Of a stretch of 64,000 bases of DNA, positions 51,798 through 63,124 are shown piece by piece (position 1 is the first letter of the stretch; each line of letters begins with the position of its first letter). Made by a program: the position numbers and the translations under genes. The notes under the pieces are model-generated. The model was not told the DNA's origin. It made no database searches and saw nothing but the letters and a program-made list of their open reading frames with translations. Source of the DNA: Peiella sedimenti. GTDB lineage: Bacteria > Pseudomonadota > Alphaproteobacteria > Caulobacterales > Caulobacteraceae. Location: the NCBI RefSeq assembly GCF_030504955.1, contig NZ_JAUKTR010000002.1:1-64000 (forward strand), written 5' to 3'.

Positions 51798-53282
51798 TCA
51801 GGCGACCTCCATCTTCAGCTTGAGCTCCAGGTGTCTGGCCAGGGCCTCGGCGCGGCGGGTGGTTTGCTCTCCCAGCAGGACGTCGGCGAAGCCCCTGGCG
51901 GCGCGCAGAACCACCTCATCGCCGATGGACAGCCTGGCCTGGGCCAGAAGGCTGGCGGAGCGGCCTGACAGGTCGCATCCCAGACGCAGCGCCAGGCCCA
52001 GCGTCCGCGCGCGATGGCGGCGTTCCTGCGCCAGCAGGCGGGCGTGGCCCTCGGGCCAGGGGGTGGCCGACGGGCCGCCATAGCGGGCGTTGAGCGCGGC
52101 GGCGAGGAAGGCGCGCTCCGCATGGGTCTGACCGGGGATCGGCGCGCGCAGGACCTGCTCGTGGACCATGTCGGCGCGGTGATCCGGGTGCAGCCGCGCG
52201 CCCACGTCGGACAGCAGGCAGGCGGCCTCGACCAGGCGACGGTCCTCGTCAGCGCCGAAGGCGGGGGGCAGTTCGCGGAAGGCCTCGCCGATCCAGCCTA
52301 TCAGCGCCCGGCCCAGATTCTCGGCCGCGCCCTGGCGGCGGCCCAGCGCCGCCGCGCCGGCGAGCAGCGGATCCTGTCCTCGCGTCGCCTCGTCCATGGC
52401 CTGATAGAGCAAGCCCTCGCGCAGACCGAAGGCGGAAAAGACCATACGCGAGATGCCGAAATGCTCGGTCAGGGCCTCTAGCACCACGGCCGCGTGCGGC
52501 AGGGTCGGCGCCCGGCGGCGGGTCACGCCGGGGCTGCGCTCCAGCGACGCAGGCGACAGGCCGGCCACCAGTCGCGCCGTATCCAGCATCTCGGCGGCGG
52601 GCAGCTCGTACTGGTGCACGATGCGCAAGGGGTGGCTGGTGCGCTCCATGTGGAACTGAGCCAGGCTGCGCCAGGCGCCGCCTACCGCGATGAGCGTGTC
52701 GCCCCGGTGCAGGGGCGCGTCCTTGAGACGGCCGAGAATATGGTCCCGCACCCCGTCGTCATCCAGCCCCTCTGGCAGGGCGAAGGGCCCCAGCGGCAGG
52801 GTGGCGCCGCCCCGCGGTCCCTCGTCCGTCAGCTCGATCAACTCCAGGCTGGAGCCGCCAAGGTCGGCCACCAGACCGCACGCGCGCGGGTCGCCGGCGC
52901 GCACGCCCCAGGCGGCCGCCCGGGCCTCGGCCTCGCCCGATAGGATGTCGATGTGCAGGCCCGTCTCGGCCGCGACGCGCTCGGCGAACTCCAGCCCGTC
53001 CGAAGCTTCGCGTACGGCCGCCGTGGCGGCGATGTGCAGGCGATCAGGCTGGGCGGACTCAAGCACCGCCGCGAATCGGCGCAGGGCCGCCAGGGCCTGA
53101 ACCGCGCCGGGTTCGGACAGGCGGCCGGTCTCCGGCAGATCCCGGCCAAGACCAGCCAGCACCTTCTCATTGTAGACGGTCCAGATAGCCGCCCCCTCGA
53201 GCCGGTAGAGGACGAGGCGCACCGAGTTGGAGCCCACGTCCACCACCGCGGCATGGACGGACCCGTCAGACCCCAGAGGCAT
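51798..53282 (-). CDS. Ppx/GppA family exopolyphosphatase
   Basis: A 494-residue ASKHA-fold phosphatase acting on polyphosphate or pppGpp. It has [40 protein letters not shown] (phosphate loop) and a C-terminal HD-like helical part ([17 protein letters not shown]). ATG 53282 lies inside the last codons of ppk (17-bp overlap), so the polyphosphate-making and -breaking enzymes are co-translated. TTG 53291 is the alternative. Confidence 0.9.
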   Translation of the reverse strand: MPLGSDGSVHAAVVDVGSNSVRLVLYRLEGAAIWTVYNEKVLAGLGRDLPETGRLSEPGAVQALAALRRFAAVLESAQPDRLHIAATAAVREASDGLEFAERVAAETGLHIDILSGEAEARAAAWGVRAGDPRACGLVADLGGSSLELIELTDEGPRGGATLPLGPFALPEGLDDDGVRDHILGRLKDAPLHRGDTLIAVGGAWRSLAQFHMERTSHPLRIVHQYELPAAEMLDTARLVAGLSPASLERSPGVTRRRAPTLPHAAVVLEALTEHFGISRMVFSAFGLREGLLYQAMDEATRGQDPLLAGAAALGRRQGAAENLGRALIGWIGEAFRELPPAFGADEDRRLVEAACLLSDVGARLHPDHRADMVHEQVLRAPIPGQTHAERAFLAAALNARYGGPSATPWPEGHARLLAQERRHRARTLGLALRLGCDLSGRSASLLAQARLSIGDEVVLRAARGFADVLLGEQTTRRAEALARHLELKLKMEVA

Positions 53283-55446
53283 CGTAATCAATCTCGACCG
53301 GCAGGGTCTTGGGCTTGCTGCCGCGGCCCGACAGACTGGGGTTGGTCATGAAGTACTGGTGCGATGAGAACGCCTTCACGCCCGGATCGGGCGCCATGGC
53401 CACATAGCCGCCGTCGGGCTGAAGGGCCCAGCTCTGCACGTCATCCTTCATATTGGCGACCATGATCTGACCCAGAACCTGGCGATGCACCGTTGGGTTC
53501 TCGATCGGGACCAGCGCCTCGACCCGGCGATCGAGATTTCGCTGCATCCAGTCGGCCGAGGAGATGAACACCCGCGCATGGCGGCTGGGCAGCTCATGGC
53601 CGTTGGCGAAGCAGACGATGCGGCTGTGCTCGAGGAAGCGTCCGACGATGGACTTGACCCGGATATTCTCGGACAGCCCCGGAACGCCGGGCCTGAGACA
53701 GCAGACGCCGCGGATCACCAGATCGATCTGAACGCCCGCCTGGCTGGCGCGGTAAAGAGCGTCGATGATCTCCCAGTGCACCAGGGCGTTCATCTTGGCC
53801 CAGATGGCGGCGGGCCTGCCCTTTGCGGCGTTGGCGATCTCGGCCTCGATCAGGGCCAGGAGGTCGCGCTTCATCATCAGGGGTGAGACGGACAGCTTCT
53901 CCAGCCCCCCCGGCGGCGCGTAGCCGGTGATGTAGTTGAAGACCCGCGCTGCATCGCGGCCCATGGCGGGCTCGATCGTGAACAGCGACAGGTCGGTGTA
54001 GATGCGCGCCGTCACCGGGTGATAATTGCCGGTGCCGAAGTGGCAGTAGGTCCGCAGCGCCTCGCCCTCGCGCCGAACCACCGCCGACAGCTTGGCGTGG
54101 GTCTTGTACTCCACGAAGCCGAAGACGACGTGGACCCCGGCCCGCTCCATGGCCCGGGCCCATTTCAGATTGGCCTCTTCGTCGAAACGCGCCTTGATCT
54201 CGACCAGGGCGGTGACGTTCTTGCCGTTCTCGGCCGCCTCGATCAGGGCGGCGACAATGGGGCTGTCCTTGGAGGTGCGGTAGAGCGTCTGCTTGATGGC
54301 GATGACGTGCGGATCGCGCGCCGCCTGCCTGAGGAACTGCACCACCACATCGAAGCTCTCGAAGGGGTGGTGGACCAGGATGTCCTTCTCACGAATGGCC
54401 GCGAAGCAGTCGCCGCCGTGCTCGCGGATGCGCTCGGGAAAGCGCGGCTCATAGGGCTTGAACTTCAACTCGGGCCGGTCGTCGGGGATCAGCTGGGTGA
54501 GCTGGGCCAGGCCCAGAACGCCGTCGACCGTCACCACGTCCGCGTCCTGCGCCTCGAGCTGGTCGAGGATGAAGGCGCGCAGCTCCTCGGGCATCGAGGC
54601 TTCGATCTTGACCCGCACCACCGAGCCCATGCGCCGCTGCTTCAGCCGCGCCTCGAACTCGCGCACCAGATCTTCGGCCTCTTCCTCGATCTCGATGTCG
54701 GAATCGCGGATCAGGCGAAACAGCCCCTGTTGCTCCACATCGCAGCCCGGGAACAGGTGGTCGATGAACAGGCGGACCACGCTTTCCAGGGCGATGAAAC
54801 GGCTGCGTCCCTTGGCCGAGCGGCCGTCGGTCGGCAGCCTCCAGAAGCGCTGCACCTGGGTCGGCATGGGCGCCAGAGCGTACAGCGACTTGCCGTCGGT
54901 GCGCCGCTTCAGCTTCAACGCCAAGGCGAACCCCAGATTGGGCAGGAACGGAAACGGGTGGGCCGGATCGACGGCCAGGGGCGTCAGCACCGCGAACAGC
55001 CGATTGAGGAACTCGGGCTCGAGCCGCTCGCGCTCGGTTCTCGTCACCTGATCGGCGTCGACCAGCTGGATGCCCGCGTCGGCCAGCTCGGCGCGCAGCT
55101 TGCGCCAGCGCTTCTGCTGCTCGGCCATCAGGGCGCCGGCCGCCTGATCGATGCGCGCAAGCTGCTCGGCCGGGGTGAGGCCGTCCTGGCTGAGGCTGCG
55201 CACGCCTTCGCGCACCTGACCCTTCAGGCCCGCCACCCGCACCATGTAGAACTCGTCCAGGTTCGAGGCCGAGATGGCGAGGAAGCGCAGCCGCTCCAGC
55301 AGGGGATGGCCCGACCGCGCGGCCTGCTCCAGCACGCGACGATTGAAGGCCAGCCAGGACAGCTCGCGATTGAAGAAGCGATCCGGCGAGGCCATCAGGG
55401 CCTCGTCCAGCAACAGCGTCTCTGGCGCAGCGGCCTTGCGGGTCAT
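53266..55446 (-). CDS. ppk1: polyphosphate kinase 1
   Basis: A 726-residue enzyme that builds inorganic polyphosphate from ATP. It starts near [19 protein letters not shown], has [22 protein letters not shown] (catalytic His region), and ends with [26 protein letters not shown] 55446 chosen. It lies between hdaA (33 bp upstream) and ppx (overlapping), a likely operon. Confidence 0.95.
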   Translation of the reverse strand: MTRKAAAPETLLLDEALMASPDRFFNRELSWLAFNRRVLEQAARSGHPLLERLRFLAISASNLDEFYMVRVAGLKGQVREGVRSLSQDGLTPAEQLARIDQAAGALMAEQQKRWRKLRAELADAGIQLVDADQVTRTERERLEPEFLNRLFAVLTPLAVDPAHPFPFLPNLGFALALKLKRRTDGKSLYALAPMPTQVQRFWRLPTDGRSAKGRSRFIALESVVRLFIDHLFPGCDVEQQGLFRLIRDSDIEIEEEAEDLVREFEARLKQRRMGSVVRVKIEASMPEELRAFILDQLEAQDADVVTVDGVLGLAQLTQLIPDDRPELKFKPYEPRFPERIREHGGDCFAAIREKDILVHHPFESFDVVVQFLRQAARDPHVIAIKQTLYRTSKDSPIVAALIEAAENGKNVTALVEIKARFDEEANLKWARAMERAGVHVVFGFVEYKTHAKLSAVVRREGEALRTYCHFGTGNYHPVTARIYTDLSLFTIEPAMGRDAARVFNYITGYAPPGGLEKLSVSPLMMKRDLLALIEAEIANAAKGRPAAIWAKMNALVHWEIIDALYRASQAGVQIDLVIRGVCCLRPGVPGLSENIRVKSIVGRFLEHSRIVCFANGHELPSRHARVFISSADWMQRNLDRRVEALVPIENPTVHRQVLGQIMVANMKDDVQSWALQPDGGYVAMAPDPGVKAFSSHQYFMTNPSLSGRGSKPKTLPVEIDYDASGV

Positions 55447-55478
55447 GGGGCCGGTTCTGGCGGGCTGGCCCCTCCCCG

Positions 55479-56156
55479 TCAATCGAGGAGGTCGCCGCTC
55501 TCATGCTCCTGGGCGAAGAAGGCGACCGCGAGCGACCGCGTCACGCCCCGGCCTTGCGCGAAATGGTCGAGATCGGCGGCGATCCGGATCACTGCGGCGG
55601 GCGTCCGCTCGATGCGGCGCACCAGATAGGCGATCAGATCCTCCGGCGGCCGCAGGCCCCGCGCCTCAAAGGACCGGATCAGCATTCCGGAAAGCACCGC
55701 ATCGTCCGGCGCCTCAACGGTAAGCACGCGCAGGGCGTCCAGGCGCGAGCGCAGGTCGGGCAGGGCCGCCTGCCAGGTCGAGGGCGGCGCCCGGTCCACA
55801 AGCAGCAGCGCCCCGCCGGGCAGGAGGGCCAGGTTCAGCAGGTGGAACAGGGTCTCGTCCGAGGCCTCGGACGCCTCATCGAGCAGGACGGGACGGCCTT
55901 CCAGCTCGGGCAGGTCAGCCAGGTCCGCCTCGGCGCCGCGCATGGCGAAGGCGCCCACGCGTTCGGCCCATCCTTGCGCGATCAGGCTCTTGCCGCAGCC
56001 GGCGGGTCCGACCAGGGCCAGGGCGCCCGGCTCCATCGGCCAGGCGGCGAGGGCGTGGATGGCCTCGGCGTTGCTGGCGCCCACCACGGCCGCGCTGGTC
56101 GGCTCGCTGGGCGGCAAGTCGAGACTGAGCTGGGGTGTGGCGTGGCGGCGAGACAT
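55479..56156 (-). CDS. hdaA: HdaA-type regulatory inactivator of DnaA
   Basis: A 225-residue DnaA-related AAA+ protein. The N-terminal clamp-binding motif QLSLDLP at 9-15 and Walker A GPAGCGKS at 50-57 are clear. [22 protein letters not shown] is the Walker B region. With the DNA clamp, Hda proteins stimulate DnaA-ATP hydrolysis after initiation. In Caulobacter HdaA prevents over-replication. The DnaA DNA-binding domain is absent. ATG 56156 places the clamp motif at the N-terminus. Divergent from aspS. Confidence 0.9.
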   Translation of the reverse strand: MSRRHATPQLSLDLPPSEPTSAAVVGASNAEAIHALAAWPMEPGALALVGPAGCGKSLIAQGWAERVGAFAMRGAEADLADLPELEGRPVLLDEASEASDETLFHLLNLALLPGGALLLVDRAPPSTWQAALPDLRSRLDALRVLTVEAPDDAVLSGMLIRSFEARGLRPPEDLIAYLVRRIERTPAAVIRIAADLDHFAQGRGVTRSLAVAFFAQEHESGDLLD

Positions 56157-56318
56157 TCGGCGACATTCTAGCAGATGCCCGTTCGGCGGCGCCAAATCAC
56201 CGCCCCTGTGCGAAGCGGGGATGGCGAGGGCCGCCTGTGGACGGACCTTGACAGGGCAAGGGCGCCGTGCGCTTTCGGCGCCTTCCGGAACAGCCGCTTG
56301 CGCGAAGACTAAAGCCTG

Positions 56319-58100
56319 ATGATGCACGCCTATCGCTCTCACACCTGCGGCGCGCTACGCGCCTCCGACACGGGCCAGACCGTGCGCCTGTCGGGGTGGA
56401 TTCACCGCAAGCGCGACCATGGCGGGCTGCTGTTCATCGACCTGCGCGACCACTACGGCCTGACGCAGCTGGTGCTGCATCCGGGAACGCCGGGCTTCGA
56501 CGTGGCCGAACGCCTGCGCGCCGAGAGCGTCATCCGCGTCGAGGGCGAGGTGGTGGCGCGCACGCCCGAGACCGTGAACCCGAACCTGCCCACCGGCGAG
56601 ATCGAGGTGCGCGTCACCGGTGTGGAGGTGCTGTCCGAGGCCGCCGAGCTGCCCCTGCCCGTCTTCGGTGAGCCCGAATACCCGGAGGAAATCCGGCTGA
56701 AGCACCGGTATCTGGACCTGCGCCGCGAGACCCTGCACCGCAACATCGTGCTGCGCTCGCAGGTGATCCAGTCGATCCGGCGGCGCATGTTCGACCAGGG
56801 CTTTCTGGAGTTCCAGACACCCATCCTGACGGCCTCGTCGCCCGAAGGCGCGCGCGACTTCCTGGTTCCCAGCCGCCTGCATCCCGGCAAGTTCTACGCG
56901 CTGCCCCAGGCGCCCCAGCAGTTCAAGCAGCTGCTGATGGTCTCGGGCTTCGACCGCTACTTCCAGATCGCCCCCTGCTTCCGCGACGAGGACCTGCGCG
57001 CGGACCGGAGCCTGGAGTTCTACCAGCTCGACGTCGAGATGAGCTTCGTCACCCAGGAGGACGTCTTCGCCGCCATCGAGCCGGTGATGCACGGCGTCTT
57101 CGAGGAGTTCGCGAAGGGCCGCGCGGTCGATCCTTATCCCTTCGTGCGCATCCCCTACCGCGAGGCGATCGCCAAGTACGGCACAGACAAGCCGGACCTG
57201 CGCAACCCCATCGAGATGCAGGACGTGTCCGAGCACTTCCGCGGCGGCGGTTTCGGCCTGTTCGCACGCATCCTCGAGACCGCGGGCAATGCGGTTTGGG
57301 CCATTCCGGCGCCCAAGGCCGGGTCGCGCGCCTTCTGTGATCGGATGAACTCCTGGGCCCAGGGCGAGGGCCAGCCGGGGCTGGGCTATGTCTTCTGGTC
57401 GGACGATCAGGGCGCCTGGGGCGGGCCTATCGCCAAGAACCTCGGTGCTGACCAGACCGGCGCCCTCATGAAGGCGCTGGGGATGGGCCAGGGCGACGCC
57501 GCCTTCTTCGTGGCGGGCGACCCCAAGGGTTTCCACAAGTTCGCCGGCAATGCGCGCACCAAGCTGGGGCAAGAGCTGAGCCTGATCTCGGACGACGTCT
57601 TCCGCTTCTGCTGGATCGTCGACTTCCCCATGTTCGAATGGAACGAGGACGAGAAGCGCGTCGACTTCAGCCACAATCCCTTCTCCATGCCGCAGGGCGA
57701 GCTTGAGGCTCTGGAGAGCAAGGATCCGCTGGAGATTCTGGCCTACCAGTACGACATCGTCTGCAACGGCTATGAACTGTGCTCCGGCGCGATCCGGAAC
57801 CACAAGCCGGAGATCATGCTCAAGGCCTTCGAGATCGCCGGTTACGGCCCCGAGGTGGTCGAGGAGCAGTTCGGCGGCATGCTGAACGCCTTCCGCTATG
57901 GCGCGCCGCCACACGGCGGTCTTGCGCCGGGCATTGACCGCATCGTCATGCTGCTGGCGGGCGAGCAGGCCATCCGCGAGGTCATCGCCTTCCCGCTGAA
58001 CCAGCAGGGACAGGACTTGCTGATGAACGCGCCGGCGGAAGTGACTGATCGTCAGCTCAAGGAGCTGCACATCCGCACAGCGCCGCCGATCAAGGTCTGA
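56319..58100 (+). CDS. aspS: aspartate-tRNA ligase
   Basis: A 593-residue class IIb synthetase. An OB-fold anticodon domain ([28 protein letters not shown]) opens it. Motif 2 is [16 protein letters not shown]. The bacterial GAD insert lies at about 290-420. Motif 3 is [15 protein letters not shown]. Many alphaproteobacterial members are non-discriminating and also charge tRNA-Asn, which cannot be settled here. ATG 56319 and 56322 are adjacent. TTGACA at 56248-56253 may be a -35 element. Confidence 0.96.
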   Translation: MMHAYRSHTCGALRASDTGQTVRLSGWIHRKRDHGGLLFIDLRDHYGLTQLVLHPGTPGFDVAERLRAESVIRVEGEVVARTPETVNPNLPTGEIEVRVTGVEVLSEAAELPLPVFGEPEYPEEIRLKHRYLDLRRETLHRNIVLRSQVIQSIRRRMFDQGFLEFQTPILTASSPEGARDFLVPSRLHPGKFYALPQAPQQFKQLLMVSGFDRYFQIAPCFRDEDLRADRSLEFYQLDVEMSFVTQEDVFAAIEPVMHGVFEEFAKGRAVDPYPFVRIPYREAIAKYGTDKPDLRNPIEMQDVSEHFRGGGFGLFARILETAGNAVWAIPAPKAGSRAFCDRMNSWAQGEGQPGLGYVFWSDDQGAWGGPIAKNLGADQTGALMKALGMGQGDAAFFVAGDPKGFHKFAGNARTKLGQELSLISDDVFRFCWIVDFPMFEWNEDEKRVDFSHNPFSMPQGELEALESKDPLEILAYQYDIVCNGYELCSGAIRNHKPEIMLKAFEIAGYGPEVVEEQFGGMLNAFRYGAPPHGGLAPGIDRIVMLLAGEQAIREVIAFPLNQQGQDLLMNAPAEVTDRQLKELHIRTAPPIKV

Positions 58101-58107
58101 GGTCGCT

Positions 58108-58881
58108 CTAGTCGGCCGTCTCGCCCGCGATGATGTAGCGGCGGCCCGGCGCGGGCGGCGGCAGCGGCGGGGTCGGCGCACGAGGCGCCGGATGCGGGCG
58201 AACCACAACCATGGTGCGGCAGGGGCGGATCGTCAGGCCCCGCGGCAGCTGGGTCGCGCCGCTCCCGCAGGCGTCCTCCAGCTGGTCCGCCGTCAGGTTA
58301 CGCGCCCGGGACAGGTTGGCCCCCGACAGGTTGGTGCGACCGAAGTCCGCGTTGCGGAAATCCGCCCCGCTGAGGTTGGCGCCCGTCAGGTTGGCGCCGG
58401 TCAAATCCGCATCGCGGAAGCTGGCCCCCGACAGGTCGGCGCTCGACAGATTGGCGCCGGTCAGGTCCGCGCCAGCGAAGCTGGCCCGGCTGGCGCTGGC
58501 GTCCATCAGCTGGGCATGCATCATCTCAGCGCCGTTGAAGCGGGTTTCGATCAAGACGGTGCGTCGCAGGGTCACGCGGTCCAGCTCGGCCCCGGTGAAG
58601 TCGGCGCCGCTGAGGTCGCTGTCGATGAAATGCACGTCCGTCAGCTCTGAGGCCCGCAGATCAGTGTTGCGGAAGCTTGCGCGCATGAAGACGGCTCGCG
58701 AGATGACCACGCCGGTCATGCGCCGGTTCGACAGGTCGCAGTCGGTGCAGGCGCCGCCCACGGCCACGCGTCGCGCCACCTCCGGTCCGCCGCCGGCGGC
58801 CGCGGGCAGGGCCACGGCCGTCGCCAGTGCGGCGAGGCTGAGCCCGATCAGGGCGCGTAGGGGGAAGCGGGGCGTCTTCAT
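58108..58881 (-). CDS. exported pentapeptide-repeat protein
   Basis: A 257-residue secreted protein. The signal is RALIGLSLAALATAVALPAAAGG. A CxxC pair (CTDCDLSNRRM) follows, then about 25 A-(D/N)-L-x-x pentapeptides from about 55 to 185 (ANLSSADLSGASFRDADLTGANL), which form a right-handed beta-helix. The tail has a second Cys pair (DACGSG, IRPC) and a Pro-rich end. ATG 58881 has GAGG upstream. It is paired with the similar gene at 58980. Role unknown. Confidence 0.85.
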   Translation of the reverse strand: MKTPRFPLRALIGLSLAALATAVALPAAAGGGPEVARRVAVGGACTDCDLSNRRMTGVVISRAVFMRASFRNTDLRASELTDVHFIDSDLSGADFTGAELDRVTLRRTVLIETRFNGAEMMHAQLMDASASRASFAGADLTGANLSSADLSGASFRDADLTGANLTGANLSGADFRNADFGRTNLSGANLSRARNLTADQLEDACGSGATQLPRGLTIRPCRTMVVVRPHPAPRAPTPPLPPPAPGRRYIIAGETAD

Positions 58882-58979
58882 AATCCTCATTGAAAACGCT
58901 GAAGGGCTGGGATGCTACTTAAATCGGGGTAAGGCGATGGTCACGAACCGGGCGCCGTTCGGACACGCTGCAGCTAGGC

Positions 58980-59468
58980 TTAACAGGCCGGAAGGCTAAG
59001 GCCCGCGGGCAGTTCGGTGGCCGCGTCCCCACAGGCCTGGTTGAGCTGACTCTGACGCAATCCGGTCGCCCGCGACAGCTGGGCGCCGCTGAAGTTCGCC
59101 CCGGTCAGCGTCGCGCCGGAGAAGTCCGACCCCTCCAGATAGGTCCCCACGAAGGAGGCGTTGGTCAGGTTCGCGCCCCCGAACCGGGACGAGGAGAAGA
59201 CGCCGCCGTAGGCGTTCACATCGCGCAAGTCCGCATGGCTGAAGTTGGTGCGGTTCATCACGACCAGGCTCAGATCGGCTTGGCGCAGGCGCGACCCCGA
59301 CAGGTTCAGGCCGCGCGCCTCTAGTCCGGTCAGTTCGGCCTGGAAGAGATTGCAGCCCGAACAGCTGGCGCCCCCGCGCACGCGGGCGATCTGACCGGCG
59401 TTCTGGGCCAGGACGGGCGTGGCGGCCGACAGGGCGATCAGGGCGGCTAGGATGGCGACGCGGCGCAT
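58980..59468 (-). CDS. exported pentapeptide-repeat protein, shorter paralog
   Basis: A 162-residue secreted protein with signal MRRVAILAALIALSAATPVLAQ, CxxC (CSGCNLFQAEL), about 18 pentapeptides, and a C-terminus LNQACGDAATELPAGLSLPAC. It matches the layout of the neighbour at 58108, including AT-LP-GL and a last Cys, but lacks its Pro-rich extension. Tandem duplication followed by divergence is likely. It could cap the helix with two disulfides. Confidence 0.84.
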   Translation of the reverse strand: MRRVAILAALIALSAATPVLAQNAGQIARVRGGASCSGCNLFQAELTGLEARGLNLSGSRLRQADLSLVVMNRTNFSHADLRDVNAYGGVFSSSRFGGANLTNASFVGTYLEGSDFSGATLTGANFSGAQLSRATGLRQSQLNQACGDAATELPAGLSLPAC

Positions 59469-59520
59469 GGCGGGACTCCTGGGGTTGTCAGCACCTGTCC
59501 TGCAAAAATCGGGCCGAGCA

Positions 59521-60159
59521 TCAAAGGATCGGATCGATGGCCTGCCTCGCCCACTGGGCCAGCGCCAACATCGCCAGAGGGAAGGTGATTCCCCATAAAG
59601 CAGCGACCCAGATCAGCGGCGGCCAGAACATCTGGAGCGTGATGAAGGGCAGCAGAAGGCCCGTGGCGATCAGAAGGGCGCGCGCGAGAGCTGCGGGCCT
59701 GTCACGCCCAAGCGCCAGACCTGCGGACAGGCACGCCAGGCTCATGAAGCCATAGCCAAGCAGATCGACGGCATAGAGGGGCGACTCGAACGGCACGAAG
59801 CGGAGCCAGGCCACCGACGCCTCCCGTCCCTGCTGAAGCGCGGGAGCGACCAGCGTCAGCTGCATGAAGTAGACCGCGCCGGTGAGGGCCGCATAGATCG
59901 CGGAGAAAGCCAGAGCAGCGGCGCCGAGTGGGTCCGCCGGCCGACGGGCTTGAAGACCCGCGACGGCCAGGACGAAACATGGTCCGAGGAGCAGCGACGG
60001 TGTCAGCAGGAGGTAGAGCCCCAAGGCTGAACTGCTGCTGTGGGGTCCGCCAGCGGACCCTATTAGGCCCATCCATTCCAGCAACTGGGCCGCCACATAG
60101 GCGAGCGAGCAGCCGGCCGAAGCCGCGGCTCCCCAGAATATGGCCCTACGCTCTCTCAT
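59521..60159 (-). CDS. hypothetical multi-pass membrane protein
   Basis: A 212-residue integral membrane protein with about six helices (IFWGAAASAGCSLAYVAAQLL through PLIWVAALWGITFPLAMLALA). No family motif recognised. ATG 60159 is used, and an upstream in-frame Met is less likely because the added residues are not hydrophobic or conserved-looking. It lies between the pentapeptide genes and the reductase-like gene on the same strand. Confidence 0.65.
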   Translation of the reverse strand: MRERRAIFWGAAASAGCSLAYVAAQLLEWMGLIGSAGGPHSSSSALGLYLLLTPSLLLGPCFVLAVAGLQARRPADPLGAAALAFSAIYAALTGAVYFMQLTLVAPALQQGREASVAWLRFVPFESPLYAVDLLGYGFMSLACLSAGLALGRDRPAALARALLIATGLLLPFITLQMFWPPLIWVAALWGITFPLAMLALAQWARQAIDPIL

Positions 60160-60235
60160 CCGCCTGCCCCCGGTGCGCCTTAACCATGCCGGCATAGCGC
60201 CTTGCGGGCCTTGCGTTGGATCAAACGTATCCGGT

Positions 60236-63019
60236 TCAGCCGCTCATCATCGGCGCAGCGCCGCAGGCGTCGCATTCCCAGCCCGCGCCCTTCTTCTGCA
60301 GGGTCAGATCTCCGCAGGCCGGGCAGACCTCGGCCGTGGGACGGTCCGGACGCGGCGCGGGCGCCGCTTCCTTCTTGCCGAAGGGCAGCACCACCAGATT
60401 GTCCGGCGCCGAGCCCCGGGCGAAGCCCTTGGATATGAAGCGGGCCGCGGGCACCGCCGCCTCCTCGCCCTCGACCGCAGGCTGGGCGAAGCCGTCGCGG
60501 TCGCCGCCCGGCTCCGGGTTGGCCAGGTCCTGGCGGTCCAGATAGGACACCGCCAGCTCGCGGAAGATGTAGTCCAGGATCGACGTGGCCGAGCGGATCG
60601 AGTCGTTGCCCGTAACCGCGCCAGACGGCTCGAAGCGGGTGAAGACGAAGGCGTCGACGAATTCGTCCAGCGGCACCCCGTACTGCAGGCCGATGGAGAC
60701 CGCGATGGCGAAGTTGTTCATCACGCTGCGGAAGGCGGCCCCTTCCTTGTGCATGTCGAGGAAGATCTCGCCCAGCTCGCCGTTCTCGTACTCGCCGGTG
60801 TGGACATAGACCTTGTGGCCCCCGACCGAGGCCTTCTGGATGTAGCCCTTGCGCCGGTCCGGCAGCTTCCTCCGCCGGCGTTCGCGCTCGATGACCTTTT
60901 CGACCACGCGCGGTTCAGACGGTTCGGCGGCGGCGGGGCGGGCGGGCGCTTCACGCTCAGGGGGCAGCTCGAACAGGGCGCCCGCGGGCGCCGGGCGGCG
61001 ATAGAGGCGCACGCTTCTTACGCCCGCGCGCGCGGCCTGCGCCTGAAGGCGCACCGCAGCATCATCGCGTTGATCAGCGGCCAGCTGTGTGGTCGTGACC
61101 ACTGGCGCATCGGTGAAGACCTCCAGCGCCCGGATCATGATCTGGCGCGCGGCTAGGTCGTCGGCGCTGAGCAGGGCCGGCGGCAGGGCTTCGGCCCCGT
61201 TCCAGCCGTGGAAGTCCGGGTGGCCGAAGATTTCAGCGGACAGCGCCGCCCGGTCCGCCTCAGGCGCGAGGCGGGCCAGGACATCGTCGTCGCCGAGTTC
61301 GAGGCCCAGCACGTCGCGGCAGAAGCCGCGCCCCAGCACCGCCGGATGGAACAGCGCCTCCAGCGAATCGACCTGCTGGGCGGCCTGGTCCAGCAGGTCG
61401 AACTCGTGATCCGTCAGGCCCTCTGCGCGCAGGCGCTCCAGGTCCAGCAGGGCCGAGCCGCTGACGATGCGGCGGCCCAGCAGGCGCCGCTCGGCGGCCT
61501 GCACATCGCAGTCATGACGGCGCAGCAGCGCGCTAGTCTCAAAGGTCAGACCCTGAAACAGCTCGCCGTCGCCGGTCTCAAAGACCCCTTTGGGGCCAGG
61601 CCAGGGCTGGGCGCCCGGGGCCGCGCCGCCCAGACGCAGGGTCAGCTCGGCATCGTCCAGGGCGCCGGTCAGCTGGGCGTTGCGCAGTCCGGTGCGTGCG
61701 GCGGCCTTCAGGGCGGCGGCATAGTCTGCTGCGGCGTTGAAGGGCTCCGGCAGGGCGGCCGCCGTCTCGCGCGCCGCCTCCAGCCGCCCGATCAGCCGCT
61801 CACGCTCGGCGGGCCATTCGACGAAGGGATGCACCCGGCGGGCCAGCTCGGCCGAGGCGGACCAGGCGGCGGCGTCCATCACCGCCTGAACGCCCATGGC
61901 CCAGGCGGCCCCAGGTTCGCCGCCGTAGCCGACTCCCGCCAGCACGGCGGCACGACCCAACCCGGCCAGGGACAGGCAGGCGGGCCGAAGCGCGGCGGCG
62001 GTCCGCGCCGCTTCGGCCTCGACGTGGAAGGCGCAGCCGGCTTGAATGTCGAGCACAGTGACCCACAGCCGGGTTACGGCGCGAAGCCGCTCAAGGTCGG
62101 CCTCACCTTCACCCGAGACCAAGGCCGACAGGTCCAGGGCGGCCCGGGGCGCCGCGCGCAGCCGGTCGAGCGCTTCGGCGTCATCAGCGCTGAACACCAG
62201 GGTCAGGGCGCCCGTCTCGGCGGAGGCCGCCGCCAGGGCGCGCGCCGACAGGCTGGACGCTTCCACCAGGGTGCGGTCGGCCAGCACAGGCTCCAGCCGA
62301 AGGGCTGCGCTCGCGGCGCCCGTCATGCCCGTCTCGCCCGTCACGGCGGCGGCCAGGGCCTCGTCATCGGCGCCGGCCTCGCGCGCGGCGCGCATGGCGC
62401 GGGCCAGGGCGGGGTTACGCGCCGGATCGGCGCAGGCGGCCGGATCGCCTTCGCAGCGACGCACGGCCGCCGTCACCTCGGACAGCCGATCCCTGAGAAG
62501 GTCCAAGGCTGATCGGGTCAGGCGCTCGGCGCGCGCCTCAGCCCGGCGGCGCGACATCTGCGTCTCGAAGTCGGGATCGTCCAGGCTCAGACGGGCGACG
62601 GGCGGCGCCGGGGCGATCGGATCGCCGGCCACGGGATGGCGGCGCGCGCCGTCGGCCGGACTTTCAGCGGGCGCCGCCAAGCCCAGGAGAATCGAGGCGG
62701 CGACCTCGCGCGCGAAGCGATCAGCCTCGCCGGCGCTTTCGAAGGCGCCGCAGGCGAAGCCCCAGGCCGCCGTGCGGCGGGCGAAGGCGGCCACGCCGCC
62801 GTCCAGAACATCTTCGATGCTCTCCAGGCCCGTCATACGGTGAGCGAGGTTGGGCAGGTCCGCGGGCTGGCGCGCGGCCCAGTCCAGCCAGGCCTCCACC
62901 CGAGCCGTGGACCATCCCGCCGGGGCCCGCGTCTCGATCCAGCCGTGCGGTCGCTCCACCTCGCGCGAGCGAAGGTCGATCAGATCAAGGTCGCGCCAGA
63001 AGACGTCATCAAAACGCAC
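60236..63019 (-). CDS. decayed NrdJ-like protein with TSCPD domain
   Basis: A 927-residue protein whose last third matches the C-terminus of B12-dependent ribonucleotide reductase: TSCPD domain at about 717-835 ([59 protein letters not shown]) and a zinc ribbon with Cys899, 902, 916, 919. The first 680 residues are drifted but collinear: [21 protein letters not shown] at 189-209 and [10 protein letters not shown] at 323-332 parallel NrdJ segments. No N-x-C-x-E substrate/thiyl motif remains, and the terminal redox Cys is lacking. GTG start with GGGAGGGA upstream. Probably non-catalytic, possibly regulatory. Confidence 0.72.
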   Translation of the reverse strand: MRFDDVFWRDLDLIDLRSREVERPHGWIETRAPAGWSTARVEAWLDWAARQPADLPNLAHRMTGLESIEDVLDGGVAAFARRTAAWGFACGAFESAGEADRFAREVAASILLGLAAPAESPADGARRHPVAGDPIAPAPPVARLSLDDPDFETQMSRRRAEARAERLTRSALDLLRDRLSEVTAAVRRCEGDPAACADPARNPALARAMRAAREAGADDEALAAAVTGETGMTGAASAALRLEPVLADRTLVEASSLSARALAAASAETGALTLVFSADDAEALDRLRAAPRAALDLSALVSGEGEADLERLRAVTRLWVTVLDIQAGCAFHVEAEAARTAAALRPACLSLAGLGRAAVLAGVGYGGEPGAAWAMGVQAVMDAAAWSASAELARRVHPFVEWPAERERLIGRLEAARETAAALPEPFNAAADYAAALKAAARTGLRNAQLTGALDDAELTLRLGGAAPGAQPWPGPKGVFETGDGELFQGLTFETSALLRRHDCDVQAAERRLLGRRIVSGSALLDLERLRAEGLTDHEFDLLDQAAQQVDSLEALFHPAVLGRGFCRDVLGLELGDDDVLARLAPEADRAALSAEIFGHPDFHGWNGAEALPPALLSADDLAARQIMIRALEVFTDAPVVTTTQLAADQRDDAAVRLQAQAARAGVRSVRLYRRPAPAGALFELPPEREAPARPAAAEPSEPRVVEKVIERERRRRKLPDRRKGYIQKASVGGHKVYVHTGEYENGELGEIFLDMHKEGAAFRSVMNNFAIAVSIGLQYGVPLDEFVDAFVFTRFEPSGAVTGNDSIRSATSILDYIFRELAVSYLDRQDLANPEPGGDRDGFAQPAVEGEEAAVPAARFISKGFARGSAPDNLVVLPFGKKEAAPAPRPDRPTAEVCPACGDLTLQKKGAGWECDACGAAPMMSG

Positions 63020-63124
63020 GGCTGTCCCTCCCGCCTGTCAGGAACGGGATCAGCCTAGGCTTTCGGGGGAAGGCGGGCAATAAATCTGGCCGCTTACCGC
63101 CAGGTTGCCCACAAGATGTTGGGT

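Noticed and set aside
52014..55629. Long plus-strand open frames opposite ppx and ppk1
   Set aside because: Antisense to strongly conserved genes and rich in low-complexity residues. They are codon-bias shadows.
56248..56276. Promoter for aspS at TTGACA
   Set aside because: The -35 is good but no convincing -10 follows at proper spacing, so it is mentioned only in the aspS entry.
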